Shown piece after piece: positions 18,755 to 27,885 of a DNA stretch of 64,000 bases (within the stretch, counting starts at the first letter, position 1; each line of letters starts with the position of its first letter). The stretch is from JBLHGU01 sp047615875 (lineage in GTDB: Bacteria; Pseudomonadota; Gammaproteobacteria; Arenicellales; CAJQKF01): contig JBLHGU010000001.1 of assembly GCA_047615875.1 (NCBI GenBank), positions 62,001 through 126,000 on the forward strand. Reading direction: 5' to 3'. The position numbers and the translations under genes are program-made. The notes under the pieces are model-generated. The model had not been told where the DNA came from and searched no databases. It saw only the letters and a program-made list of their open reading frames with translations.

Positions 18755-20523
18755 CTAATTACAGTGTGCAGGCTTTGTTACTACTTCAGGATTAGTAGTT
18801 ACGTTGCCAGTAACGTGATTAGTAACCGTAGGATCGGTGGTTGCTCCTGAGCTGCCCCACCAATTGTAAGTGGCATCAAGATTGGTGCTGGTAAAGTTCT
18901 CTATAGCTGGCGGTGTTGCTGCCGTATACGCCCCATAGGGAATATCAAAGCAATTGTTGAAAATAGCGCTAAAACTTCCGCCAGTCTGATTGGTTACGGC
19001 TCCAGTTAGAAAACTACCTACTTTGTTTTCTATCATAACGGTCGACTGACCAGAGTTGTTGACCCCAATGCCCTGGGCAACAAACGCTGCGCTAGAGCCA
19101 ATAATTACGTTGTTCTGAATGACTGTGTCCTGGGCGGCGCTATCGATTTTAATTGCATCGCCGGTGCCTGGAAGCAATGGAGAGCCTGGGAACCAATTGA
19201 TCATAGAAAAATTGTTGCCCATAATATTAGTGTACTTGCCTGAAACTCTGACCGCATCGGCAAGAGTCATCATTGAATTGCCGATAATGCTCGCGTTGTC
19301 GGTAAGCCCTGTGACCAGGATTCCGGTCTGATTCTGAATATGAAAATAGTTGAGTACGGCCTCTGATCCGTCTGTATCTCTCATGGTTATGCCAATCTCA
19401 TTATTCGCTTGTTTATTGTGTGGTGTACGCCCGAATTCATTGTCGTTTATCTTAGCGTTGCTCTGTTCAACAAGAATGGCATTAGATGCGAAGTTGCCAA
19501 ATGCTAGGTTGGTCGTCAAACTGCCGTGAGAACCACTTAAGAACTGCAATCCATCAATAACCTGATCCTGACTTTCCTTCGGTTGAAGATATATATTGGT
19601 GCCGAATCCGGGGTTAGCACTACCGAAGATTTAAACGGGTCTTGTTATTCCGGGTAATGGTGAGGTTAGGGTTATTTTCCAGTAGCCATACATCTTGTCA
19701 GTGTCCTGACTATCTGGCCATTGATAATCGGGGTCCGCCTGCGGCATATTAAATTGATGTCCGTTATTCCTACCGGATTGGCCATGCCGCAATATTCTGC
19801 AGATTGCTCTCCAGGTTCATTCAACTGGGTGATGGCATCGTGCAAGGTGCAGCCGATATAATTGCCCGCGTTGGTGACGATCAAATTACCGGGTTCACAA
19901 AATGGTTCGGGTTGAGTCAGGTCTGGCAGTGTCAGAATTCGACTGGTGTTTGAACCTAAGCCAGTGCCCGGACCCCACCAGTTGTATCTTGCATCGACTG
20001 GTATTTGGCCGCTACCGATTACGATTGGAGCCAAAATTGCGGGGTTGTTGCTAGTAAAACAATTATACTGAATTAACAAATCGTCCCCGTCTCCGGCAAA
20101 GATACCAGCAACTGAATATAGCGAACCATGATTATTTATAATGTTATAGCGGACATTGATACTCAGGCCATCATCAATACCAATTCCGTAGTCTATGTGA
20201 TCCTCTATACGATTGCCGTAAATAGACACATTTTGATTTTCACCCTTAACTAGAATTCCTGTTTTTTGTTGTAGATAATTGGCTTGAGTATTGGATAAAT
20301 TGTTAAACGAAATAGATGGGTTAAGGGCCTCTACCTGAATTCCAATAGGTTGATTATCATTAATTGTATTGCCGTGAATCTTAACTTCTAAACCAAGTGC
20401 CAGGATGCCGGTGTCGTAATTCGATTCAATGTGATTTTGGGCTACGATCACCTGATTGCTACCACTAGCGATAACGATGCCATGATTTCCAGAGCTGCTA
20501 AATGCAATGTACCTAATTTTCTA
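18755..20523 (-). pseudogene. Right-handed beta-helix (NosD/pectate-lyase-like) repeat protein, multiply broken
   Basis: Two minus-strand frames (about 20520-19672 and 19625-18755) belong to one gene. Both carry parallel beta-helix repeats of the NxI/GNxI type and end a module with the same signature, DARYNWWGPGTG and DATYNWWGSSGATTDP. Between them, ENNPNLTITRNNKTRLNLR is readable in a third frame (19680-19622), so shifts lie near 19675-19685 and 19620-19630. Upstream, coding-like KIRYIAFSSSGNHG begins right after a TAG at 20521-20523, and no start or signal peptide is visible, so the N-terminus is lost too. The intact form would be a secreted or surface repeat protein. Confidence 0.72.
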
Positions 20524-20628
20524 GCGGTTGCCGAGACCATCTGACATCGCTACCAATATTGTTATGTAGTAGTGCTACAAACCACTGGTCCGTGGATAAT
20601 CAAGTCGGTCATTGGGACATAACACCAG

Positions 20629-21351
20629 TTATGGCTTTCCTACTCCTTGCAAATCATCTCTTGCTGCATATAAATGTGATGTCATAAAGCGAGCGGCGGA
20701 ATCTGCATCTCTGGAGCGAATCGCATCATAGATTTCTCGATGAGTGTGGTTGTAACGCCGTATACGTTCCTCAGATAAAATTTTGTCTTTAACGTTTTTC
20801 CATTGTCGATGACGTCTAATGCTATTAATGTGCTGATACAGCCAGATCATTAGTGCATTGCCGGTGCATTCTGCCAGAGCCAAATGGAAGGCGGCATCCG
20901 CGGGAGTAAATGCTTCACTATTATTCGCGGTGCGCTCAACTTCTCGCAAGGTTGTTTCGAGTTTTTCCAAATCTCTTGGAGTTGCATTCAAAACGGCCAA
21001 ACGTGCGATATGCGGCTCAATTGCTATACGTACTTCAATCAATTCAAGTGGGCTAACTACTCTCTCTATATCTTCGTGCTCGATAACGCCTCGATAGGTG
21101 ACAAAGGTTCCACTACCAATACGCCTGCTAACCATGTTCTGCGCGTCAAGCTTTTGTAATGCAGAGCGTACAGTTCCTCTGGAGCTGCCAAATTCTACAG
21201 CCAGGTCGCGCTCCGGGGGTAAGCGTTCATTAAATGCATATTGCCCCTCAACAATAGCGGTTTTTAGCACGTTAGCGATATTTGCAGAGGAATTGCTTCC
21301 CTGCCGCCGGTAACCCGGTGTGCTTTGCTGGCGAGGGTCTGGATCAGTCAT
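20629..21351 (-). CDS. FadR-subfamily GntR transcriptional regulator
   Basis: This is a 240-residue protein. The winged helix-turn-helix spans about residues 22-92 (LPPERDLAVEFGSSRGTVRSAL), and an FCD domain follows with the acidic and His residues of a metal/carboxylate pocket (IEPHIARLAVLN, AAFHLALAECTGN, HREIYDAIRS). It is divergent from the FAD oxidoreductase-ligase-GlxBCD operon, and palindromes with TGGTA/TACCA half sites lie in the shared upstream region. It is therefore the likely regulator of that operon and of itself. Confidence 0.88.
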   Translation of the reverse strand: MTDPDPRQQSTPGYRRQGSNSSANIANVLKTAIVEGQYAFNERLPPERDLAVEFGSSRGTVRSALQKLDAQNMVSRRIGSGTFVTYRGVIEHEDIERVVSPLELIEVRIAIEPHIARLAVLNATPRDLEKLETTLREVERTANNSEAFTPADAAFHLALAECTGNALMIWLYQHINSIRRHRQWKNVKDKILSEERIRRYNHTHREIYDAIRSRDADSAARFMTSHLYAARDDLQGVGKP

Positions 21352-21370
21352 TGGCTTAAAGGCTCAAAAT

Positions 21371-21390
21371 TGGTACATAATAAAATACCA
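21371..21390. promoter_or_regulatory. Candidate autoregulatory operator of the FadR-type gene
   Basis: TGGTA and TACCA half sites form an imperfect inverted repeat with a 10-base centre, ending 20 bases upstream of the regulator's start codon. GntR/FCD proteins often bind TGGT...ACCA sites. It matches the half sites of the stronger palindrome at 21554. Confidence 0.4.
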
Positions 21391-21553
21391 TTAAGATACC
21401 TTTTTATGCAAGTTTGATGTTTGGTCTTAAATTTCACATGTAAATTTATGTGGGTTTCCAGACAAAACTTTGCATGTGTAATTAAAAATATATAAAAAAC
21501 AAATAGATATGAATAGTGTTGATCACTTTACTTTGAGTGAGGTGAAAAATTTT

Positions 21554-21569
21554 TGTACCAAATGGTACA
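21554..21569. promoter_or_regulatory. Perfect palindromic operator upstream of the FAD oxidoreductase-GlxBCD operon
   Basis: TGTACCA-AA-TGGTACA is a perfect 7-2-7 inverted repeat. It lies 31 bases upstream of a consensus -35 box and about 145 bases before the operon's first start codon. Placement and the TACCA/TGGTA half sites fit a GntR/FCD operator; upstream placement would suit activation as well as repression. Confidence 0.6.
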
Positions 21570-21599
21570 CACTATTTGGTTAAAATATTCATAATTGGT

Positions 21600-21628
21600 T
21601 TGACAAAGCAGTGCAAAGGTTCAAGAAT
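21600..21628 (+). promoter_or_regulatory. Promoter of the FAD oxidoreductase-ligase-GlxBCD operon
   Basis: A perfect TTGACA (21600-21605) is followed after 17 bases by AAGAAT (21623-21628), a moderate -10 match. It would give a leader of about 80 bases before the ATG at 21715. Confidence 0.45.
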
Positions 21629-21714
21629 AGCGCTCATAAAAAAGCTATATACCTGTAATTCCATTGTTTTGAATTACTGCCTTACAACATTCAACACTTA
21701 GGTGGATATGAGAA

Positions 21715-23055
21715 ATGGCCATACCTAGCCATGCGAAATACGTCATTGTTGGCGCCGGCATTCACGGCCTCAGTACTGCTTATCATCTTGCTCTGGAACT
21801 TAAGGCCCGCGGAAAAGGCGATGGTCGAGATATCCTAATCGTAGATAAATCAGCTATTGCTGCAGGTGCCTCCGGCATAGCCTGTGGTGTCGTGCGTAAT
21901 AATTACTTCCAGCCAGCCATGCGTGAGTTAATGGCTCATAGCGTTGGTGTTTGGGAAAGCGATACCGAAGCCTATAGCTATCATCCCGTTGGTTATATGC
22001 AAATAAGCCCTGAGCGTATGCACAGTGATGTGGCTTCAATCGCCGCTTCACAAAAAGCCATAGGCTATGAGTCGACTTTCATCGAAGGTGAAGACGACTG
22101 CATGAAATACATGAAGGGCCTGTTTCACGATTGGCGTGCACAAGGCATAACTTCTGTCCTTCACGAGAAGCGCGGTGGCTATTCGAATAATACCAAGGCT
22201 ATGTATGGCCTGGCAGCTAAAGCCGAGGCAGAAGGTGTTCGCATTCTATCTGGTTGCGGTGTTACGGCGATTAATAAAGATGCCTCTGGTGCTGTGGTAA
22301 GTGTTGAAACTACCAATGGGACAATCGGTTGTGACTTTCTGGTGTTGGGTGCAGGTCCATGGGTGAAAAGTCTTTGGGAAATGCTCGAACTGCCTCGAAC
22401 TGTTTCTATCAAGGGTGCTGATGGTCAGGTCCACGATAACATTCCTATGTGGGTATTCTGGTCATTGCAGGAGGGCACGCTGGGTGTCGATCCTGAAGTG
22501 CAGAAGACCAATGATGGCAAGTTTCCGCCAGTAATACATGTTGACTCTGATGCGCCACTTTATTCCTGCGTTGATGGATCATTGATTACCGATGAAATGT
22601 GGGGCATTTACTACAAGCCTGATTTTCACTTTGGCGGTATTCAGGGTGGTGCGGCACCTTTCAAAGTTGAGACCGATCCCGACCATGTCGCAGTAGATCC
22701 TTATGGGTCAGACTCGCCTGATTTTGTCGTTGGTGCGGAATTCGCCCATATGTGGGTTTCTGCATTGGCTCATTGTCAGGAAAGATTTGCAGACGCCATG
22801 CCAAAATACAAAGACGTACCATCTGGCGGTATCGGCGCATTCACACCAGATAGCTTCCCAATTTTTGATGTGTTCTGCGACAACTGTTATGTCATTGCAG
22901 ACTCTAATCATGGTTATAAGATGCTCGGTGTAGGCAAGTTAGTTGCCCAGGAAATTTGTGGTGAATCATCTAGCCTGTTGACTCCATTCAGATTTGATCG
23001 TTATGCAAAAGGTGAAATGCATCCTGTATCTAATAGCCCATTTCCGTGGAGCTAA
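21715..23055 (+). CDS. FAD-dependent amine/amino-acid oxidoreductase (DAO superfamily)
   Basis: This is a 446-residue flavoprotein. The dinucleotide motif VIVGAGIHGLSTAYHL (residues 10-25) is followed by the DAO signature SAIAAGASGIACGVVRNNY, and a C-terminal ADSNHGYKMLGVGK closes the FAD site. The family includes sarcosine oxidase beta, dimethylglycine oxidase and N-methylglutamate dehydrogenase subunit MgdA. It is the first gene of an operon with a glutamine-synthetase-like ligase and a GlxBCD set, so an N-methyl or N-alkyl glutamate is a plausible substrate. This is inference: no heterotetramer partners (MgdBCD or SoxADG) are in the window. Confidence 0.82.
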   Translation: MAIPSHAKYVIVGAGIHGLSTAYHLALELKARGKGDGRDILIVDKSAIAAGASGIACGVVRNNYFQPAMRELMAHSVGVWESDTEAYSYHPVGYMQISPERMHSDVASIAASQKAIGYESTFIEGEDDCMKYMKGLFHDWRAQGITSVLHEKRGGYSNNTKAMYGLAAKAEAEGVRILSGCGVTAINKDASGAVVSVETTNGTIGCDFLVLGAGPWVKSLWEMLELPRTVSIKGADGQVHDNIPMWVFWSLQEGTLGVDPEVQKTNDGKFPPVIHVDSDAPLYSCVDGSLITDEMWGIYYKPDFHFGGIQGGAAPFKVETDPDHVAVDPYGSDSPDFVVGAEFAHMWVSALAHCQERFADAMPKYKDVPSGGIGAFTPDSFPIFDVFCDNCYVIADSNHGYKMLGVGKLVAQEICGESSSLLTPFRFDRYAKGEMHPVSNSPFPWS

Positions 23056-23115
23056 ATTTTCAGTCTACTCGTTTAATGCGAGAAGTTTTTAAACACAACA
23101 TGAGGAGATAATGTC

Positions 23116-24585
23116 ATGACTGACCTAGAAGCCTATGTAGAAGCGCCAGGACGCGCGGAGCTTGTAAAACAAGTCCGCGAGAAAATTAACGAAACCGGCG
23201 TTGACTACATTTACTATCAGTTTATCTCGGTAACCGGGCGGATTATGGGTAAAGGTATACCTGCCGCACATTGGGAACGTACCGCAGAGAAAGGTTTTCA
23301 ATTGGTGTACGGTTCTACTGCTAATTTGTTTGTTGATCGTCACGGCGATTATATTGGCTACGGACCAGAGTCATCTGAACTAGTTGGCATCGCCGACCCG
23401 GAAACATTCTGTCAACTGCCCTGGGACAAGCGCATTGGCCGCGTATTTTGCACACTGTTTCGCAATCGTGAAGAACGTGAAAACCCAGGTGCCTTTTTAA
23501 CTTCAGATTGCCGCGGTAACCTGCGACGCATCCATCAGGAGTTTCAATCAAAGCACGGTCTCAACATGCGTTGCGGAACCGAGCCTGAAATGATGTGGCT
23601 GAAGCGTGGTGATGATGGCAAGCCTGACGGCGGTGTTACCAAACCACAGTGCTACCACATTGATCAGTTCGAAGAACTGCGTCCCACCTTCATGAAAGTT
23701 ATTCAGTACGCCCAACAAATGGGTCTGGATATCATCCAGGGTGACCACGAAGATGCACCTGGCCAGTTGGAATTGAACACTCAGTACGATGACGTGTTGC
23801 GTAACTCGGATCGTTTGACCACTTACCGTCAAATTTGTGCGCAGGTCGCTCGTGAAGACAATCTGATTGCCTGTTTTATGTCGAAACCTTTTATGGGTGT
23901 GTCCGCCTCTGGTTGTCACCATAACATGTCGTTATGGCGTGGCGGTGAAGACAAGGTTAACCATCTGGGTATTGATTCATTGCCAGGTATGGACGGTTCT
24001 TTTACCTATATTGAAGGTGGTGAAAATACCTTTATGCCAGATCCATCCATTGATACGCGCGCTCCTGGCCCCATTGGCCTGCAGTCTATCGGTGGTGTTA
24101 TTAAGCATCTTAGCGCACTGACTTCAATTGGCTCGTCTACTGTGAACTCTTATCGTCGCTTATGGGATACAGGTTTCTGGGCACCTATCTTCGCCGATTG
24201 GGGTTATCAGAATAGAACCTGTGCGCTGCGTGTATCCGCACCAGGTCGTTTTGAATACCGTTCTGTAGACTCTATGGTGAATCCGTATCTAATGGGATCA
24301 GCATTGCTGAAAGCCATGGATGACGGAATTGACAATAATCTTGATCCAGGTAAGGCCGAAGAACGTAACATCTATGCAGCTATCGATGCCGGTAAGCAAG
24401 TCAAGAAATTGCCGATGTCTCTTGGCGAAGCATTAAAAGAACTGAATGACGATGAAGTGATTCGTTCTGCAATGCCAGGTGAGATGTACAGGGTGTTCGA
24501 GCATTACAAGCGTGATGAGTGGGAAAGATTTAATCACACGGTTACCGATTGGGATCTGGACACCTATCTAGATTGCCTGCCATAA
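23116..24585 (+). CDS. Glutamine synthetase-family ligase (GMAS/GlnT-like)
   Basis: This is a 489-residue ATP-dependent gamma-glutamyl ligase. Family landmarks are GTEPEMMWL (metal Glu), GDHEDAPGQLELN (in place of the E..TAGQ.E region), SGCHHNMSLW (His for metal/ATP), NSYRRLWDTGFWAP and NRTCALRVS (Arg), and GRFEYRSVDSMVNPYL. The relaxed active-site motifs and the position between an FAD oxidoreductase and GlxBCD argue against housekeeping GlnA. The best fit is gamma-glutamylmethylamide synthetase or a related amine-gamma-glutamyl ligase. It is somewhat longer than the GMAS proteins I recall (about 440 residues), so another amine is possible. Confidence 0.8.
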   Translation: MTDLEAYVEAPGRAELVKQVREKINETGVDYIYYQFISVTGRIMGKGIPAAHWERTAEKGFQLVYGSTANLFVDRHGDYIGYGPESSELVGIADPETFCQLPWDKRIGRVFCTLFRNREERENPGAFLTSDCRGNLRRIHQEFQSKHGLNMRCGTEPEMMWLKRGDDGKPDGGVTKPQCYHIDQFEELRPTFMKVIQYAQQMGLDIIQGDHEDAPGQLELNTQYDDVLRNSDRLTTYRQICAQVAREDNLIACFMSKPFMGVSASGCHHNMSLWRGGEDKVNHLGIDSLPGMDGSFTYIEGGENTFMPDPSIDTRAPGPIGLQSIGGVIKHLSALTSIGSSTVNSYRRLWDTGFWAPIFADWGYQNRTCALRVSAPGRFEYRSVDSMVNPYLMGSALLKAMDDGIDNNLDPGKAEERNIYAAIDAGKQVKKLPMSLGEALKELNDDEVIRSAMPGEMYRVFEHYKRDEWERFNHTVTDWDLDTYLDCLP

Positions 24586-24751
24586 CGGTTTGTAATTGAG
24601 GAATTTCTGTTTTCGCAGAGTTTCGCTTTATCAAGACCGGGTGTCTGTTCATTGCAGACACCCAAAGCCTTCTGAAAAGGGGCTCTGAAATTCAGGGTGC
24701 GGTCTTTGTCGTGCCTACTTTAAGACAATTAACATCATTGGAGACAAGCTA
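24586..24751 (+). promoter_or_regulatory. Structured intergenic leader inside the ligase-GlxBCD operon
   Basis: This is the longest gap inside the operon. GGGTGTCTG and CAGACACCC (24639-24663) form a perfect 9-bp hairpin with a 7-base loop. AAGACCG just before it can pair with CGGTCTT near 24698-24706, and a second GGGTG near 24695 competes for CACCC. Mutually exclusive folds are possible. There is no U tract, so it is not a simple terminator; it may set the ratio between ligase and GlxBCD or act as an RNA switch. Confidence 0.4.
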
Positions 24752-25690
24752 ATGTGTGGAATTGCTGGACTTATCTGGAAAGGTGGTAACAGCAGTGACA
24801 TCGGCTCCGAGATGACCCAGATGCTTCAGGCTTTGAAGCATCGTGGTCCTGACTCGACCGGTTTCGCGCTGTACGGAAAACCAGATGATGCAGTTAATAT
24901 AATGCGCTTCAAGGTCGCAGAGCAGGAAGACCTTCGAACTGGTTTCGATATTCATCAACAAGTTAAAGATCGTAAGATCGCGGTAGATAGCCGTTTGGCT
25001 GAGATGGGTGTCGACGTTAAATCTGAAGAGCAGGCAACAGAATATGCCTATCGGTATCTTTTCAGCTACGACGGTGATCAAAAGCGATTAATTGACTACA
25101 TCGAAGATCTGGAAGGAGTGGAAATCCTCTCTGTGGGCAATGGACTTGAATTAATCAAGGATCTGGGAGATGCCACGGTGGTAGCTGATCAGTATGCATT
25201 GAAGGGCTTTCAAGGGACTCACGCTATTGGTCATACCCGTATGGCTACAGAATCTGACGTCGACATCCGTTCGGCACATCCTTACTGGGCTTATCCCTTT
25301 AATGATGTTTCTGTAGTACACAACGGTCAGTTAACCAATTACTGGACATTTCGTCGAACGCTAGAACGCCGTGGCCATCGTTTCATGTCCAATTGTGACT
25401 CTGAGCTGATTGCAGTGTATATCGCTGATCGAATCGAGCAAGGCGAATCTCTAGAAGAAGCCATGACGCGATCCATTAATGAGCTGGATGGCGTGTTTAC
25501 CTATCTGGTTGCTACCAGCGATCAACTGGGTATGGCTAAAGATGTTATGGCAGCGAAACCCATGGTGCTCTATGAGAGTGATGAGTTTGTTGGCCTGGCT
25601 TCTGAAGAAGTCGCAATTCGAAGTATTTTCCCACGTGAAATAGACACCTGGGATCCGTATGAAGGAGAGGTGAAAGTATGGCAGGCGTAG
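24752..25690 (+). CDS. Class II glutamine amidotransferase, MgsA/GlxB-like (second copy)
   Basis: This is a 312-residue Ntn-type glutaminase subunit starting MCGIAGL, with the catalytic Cys exposed after Met removal. LKHRGPDSTGFAL, GTHAIGHTRMATES and VHNGQLTNYW mark the glutamine site. Overall architecture matches the copy at 5642-6586, but the two differ at many positions, so they are old paralogues rather than a recent duplication. It overlaps the next gene by 13 bases. Confidence 0.88.
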   Translation: MCGIAGLIWKGGNSSDIGSEMTQMLQALKHRGPDSTGFALYGKPDDAVNIMRFKVAEQEDLRTGFDIHQQVKDRKIAVDSRLAEMGVDVKSEEQATEYAYRYLFSYDGDQKRLIDYIEDLEGVEILSVGNGLELIKDLGDATVVADQYALKGFQGTHAIGHTRMATESDVDIRSAHPYWAYPFNDVSVVHNGQLTNYWTFRRTLERRGHRFMSNCDSELIAVYIADRIEQGESLEEAMTRSINELDGVFTYLVATSDQLGMAKDVMAAKPMVLYESDEFVGLASEEVAIRSIFPREIDTWDPYEGEVKVWQA

Positions 25691-26523
25691 ATGACGGACA
25701 TAAGTCCCACGACATGGGGCTGCATACAGAGCAGCTGGCTGGTCGTACTCAACAACGTTTCTTTTCAGCATCTGCAGAAGAGAATTTTACTTATCCTTGG
25801 GCCTATGAAGTAGACATTGAAAAGTCTGCAGAATTCGATGCTGCGGATATGGAAATCTCGGACATCAATTTGCGTCTTCGTGATTTGATGAAAGCAGGCC
25901 ATGGCACTATCACGGTTAAGAATCCACGCGCTAAACATTCTCTAGGTGTTGGAATCTTAAACCGAGTCAATCTTAACTTCGAAGGCAGTCTGGGTTACTT
26001 CGGTTGTGGTTTGGTTGACGGACCGAATATTCGCATCTCTGGCCGCGTAGGTTGGTCCTGCGCTGAGAATATGATGTCTGGTACTGTTGTAATCGAGAAG
26101 AATGCCGGCTCCCTGTTTGGTGCTGCTATTCGCGGTGGTGATCTAGTTTGTAAGGGCCGCGCCGGTGCTCGTGTTGGTATCGATCAGAAGGGCGGCACCA
26201 TTATTGTTGGTGGCAGTGTTGGTTCTTTCACAGGCTTTATGATGCAACGTGGTCGAATGATCATCTTAGGCGACGCTGGCATCAACCTGGGCGATTCGAT
26301 GTATGACGGAACCATTTATGTCGGTGGCAATATCAGCAGTTTGGGTGTTGATTGCGTTGAGACTGAGTTAACCGAACTGGATCAGAGATATTTATCTGGC
26401 AAGTTGAATTTGTACGGTATGGAGGCTCCAAATGGTGTCGCTAATATTAAGAAATTCACATCAGGTAAGCAGCTCTGGAACTATGACAATCTCGAGCCAA
26501 GCGAGAAGAAACTGGTGCTGTAA
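25678..26523 (+). CDS. GXGXG-domain protein, MgsB/GlxC-like (second copy)
   Basis: The protein has 281 residues, about 50 longer at the N-terminus than the first copy (extra segment to about residue 55, ending NFTYPWAYEVDIEKS). The glycine-turn beta-helix follows: GSLGYFGCGLVDGPNIRI, GGDLVCKGRAGARVGIDQ and GSVGSFTGFMMQRG. It is the structural link between amidotransferase and FMN subunits of the split glutamate-synthase-like complex. The start is inside the amidotransferase 3' end with a GGAGAGG ribosome site. Confidence 0.87.
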   Translation: MAGVDDGHKSHDMGLHTEQLAGRTQQRFFSASAEENFTYPWAYEVDIEKSAEFDAADMEISDINLRLRDLMKAGHGTITVKNPRAKHSLGVGILNRVNLNFEGSLGYFGCGLVDGPNIRISGRVGWSCAENMMSGTVVIEKNAGSLFGAAIRGGDLVCKGRAGARVGIDQKGGTIIVGGSVGSFTGFMMQRGRMIILGDAGINLGDSMYDGTIYVGGNISSLGVDCVETELTELDQRYLSGKLNLYGMEAPNGVANIKKFTSGKQLWNYDNLEPSEKKLVL

Positions 26524-26540
26524 AGCATTAGGAGAAATTT

Positions 26541-27875
26541 ATGACTAAAAGAGATACAAATCACCTTGGGCAGAGCTTTATGTTCCCGCCAGAGGTTATG
26601 GACGATATTCATGTCAAGGCTGAACTCGGACGTTACCGCATGCGCGGTTTCTCCCTGTTTAAGAAAATTCCAAGCTGGGATGACCTGACATTCATGCCTG
26701 GCACGCTGACTCGATTCGTAATCGAAGGCTACCGTGAGAAATGTTTAACCAAGACAGTGATTGGCCCCCGTGCCAAGCGACCACTGGTCTTGGATATTCC
26801 CGTTTATGTAACCGGAATGAGTTTTGGCGCGCTTAGTTATGAAGCCAAAACCGCACTGGCTCGCGGTGCCACAATGGCTGGAACCGCAACCTGTTCTGGT
26901 GAAGGCGGTATGATTCCTGACGAGCGTCGTTATTCTGAAAAGTGGTTCTACCAATGTATTCAGTCTCGTTACGGTTTTAATCCTAATCATCTACGATTGG
27001 CTGACGCCTGTGAGTTTTTCATTGGTCAAGGTTGTAAAGTGGGTTTGGGTGGCCACCTAATGGGTCAGAAAGTTACTGATCAGGTTGCAGAGATGCGTTC
27101 CTTGCCAGCTGGTATTGATCAACGCTCTCCTGCACGTCACCCTGACTGGATGGGCCCGGATGATCTGGCTCTGAAGATTCAGGAAATTCGTGAAGCAACC
27201 AATTGGGAAATTCCAATTCAGTTAAAACTGGGTGCGGCGCGTGTTTATGATGACGTACGTATGGCGGCTAAGACTGATCCGGATTCTATCTACATTGATG
27301 GTATGGAAGGCGGCACTGGTGCCGGACCGCATCTGGCAACAGAGGAAACTGGTGTTCCTGGTATCGCTGCAATTCGCCAGGCCCGTCAGGCTCTGGACGA
27401 TGTTGGAAAATCTGGTGACATCTCGTTAGTTTATGCTGGTGGTATTCGAAATGGTGGTGACGTAGCCAAGGCTTTGGCTCTAGGTGCCGATGCGGTGGCC
27501 ATAGGTCACTCTGTCATGATGGCGCTTAACTGTAATAAGGATATTGAAGAAGCCGACTTCGAAAAAGAGATGGGTGTTGAATCAGGTCATTGTTATCACT
27601 GTCATACTGGTCGCTGCCCGGTTGGTATTGCGACCCAGGATCCTGAGTTGCGCAAACGCCTGAACCCCGATGAAGCTGCAATACGTGTATATAACTTTCT
27701 GCACACGCTGACAATCGAAGCTCAGATGATGGCTCGTGCCTGTGGTAAAACCAATGTGCATTCACTGGAGCCTGAAGATCTGGCTGCTTTGACTATGGAG
27801 GCTTCAGCTTTAGCACAGGTTCCGTTGGCTGGTACTCAACACACTGTCGGTCGGCCCGAAATGAACCGTTTCTAA
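26541..27875 (+). CDS. FMN-binding glutamate synthase-family protein, MgsC/GlxD-like (second copy)
   Basis: This is a 444-residue FMN/iron-sulfur subunit. YVTGMSFGALSYEAKTAL, DGMEGGTGAGPH, YAGGIRNGGD and HCYHCHTGRCPVG (three Cys at about residues 350-358 for a [3Fe-4S] cluster) are all in place. The strong AGGAG site and 17-base gap show operon membership. With the upstream ligase, the complex would convert a gamma-glutamyl amide or free amine plus an acceptor to an N-substituted glutamate. This length matches characterised MgsC better than the 473-residue first copy. Confidence 0.88.
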   Translation: MTKRDTNHLGQSFMFPPEVMDDIHVKAELGRYRMRGFSLFKKIPSWDDLTFMPGTLTRFVIEGYREKCLTKTVIGPRAKRPLVLDIPVYVTGMSFGALSYEAKTALARGATMAGTATCSGEGGMIPDERRYSEKWFYQCIQSRYGFNPNHLRLADACEFFIGQGCKVGLGGHLMGQKVTDQVAEMRSLPAGIDQRSPARHPDWMGPDDLALKIQEIREATNWEIPIQLKLGAARVYDDVRMAAKTDPDSIYIDGMEGGTGAGPHLATEETGVPGIAAIRQARQALDDVGKSGDISLVYAGGIRNGGDVAKALALGADAVAIGHSVMMALNCNKDIEEADFEKEMGVESGHCYHCHTGRCPVGIATQDPELRKRLNPDEAAIRVYNFLHTLTIEAQMMARACGKTNVHSLEPEDLAALTMEASALAQVPLAGTQHTVGRPEMNRF

Positions 27876-27885
27876 GGAAATAATC

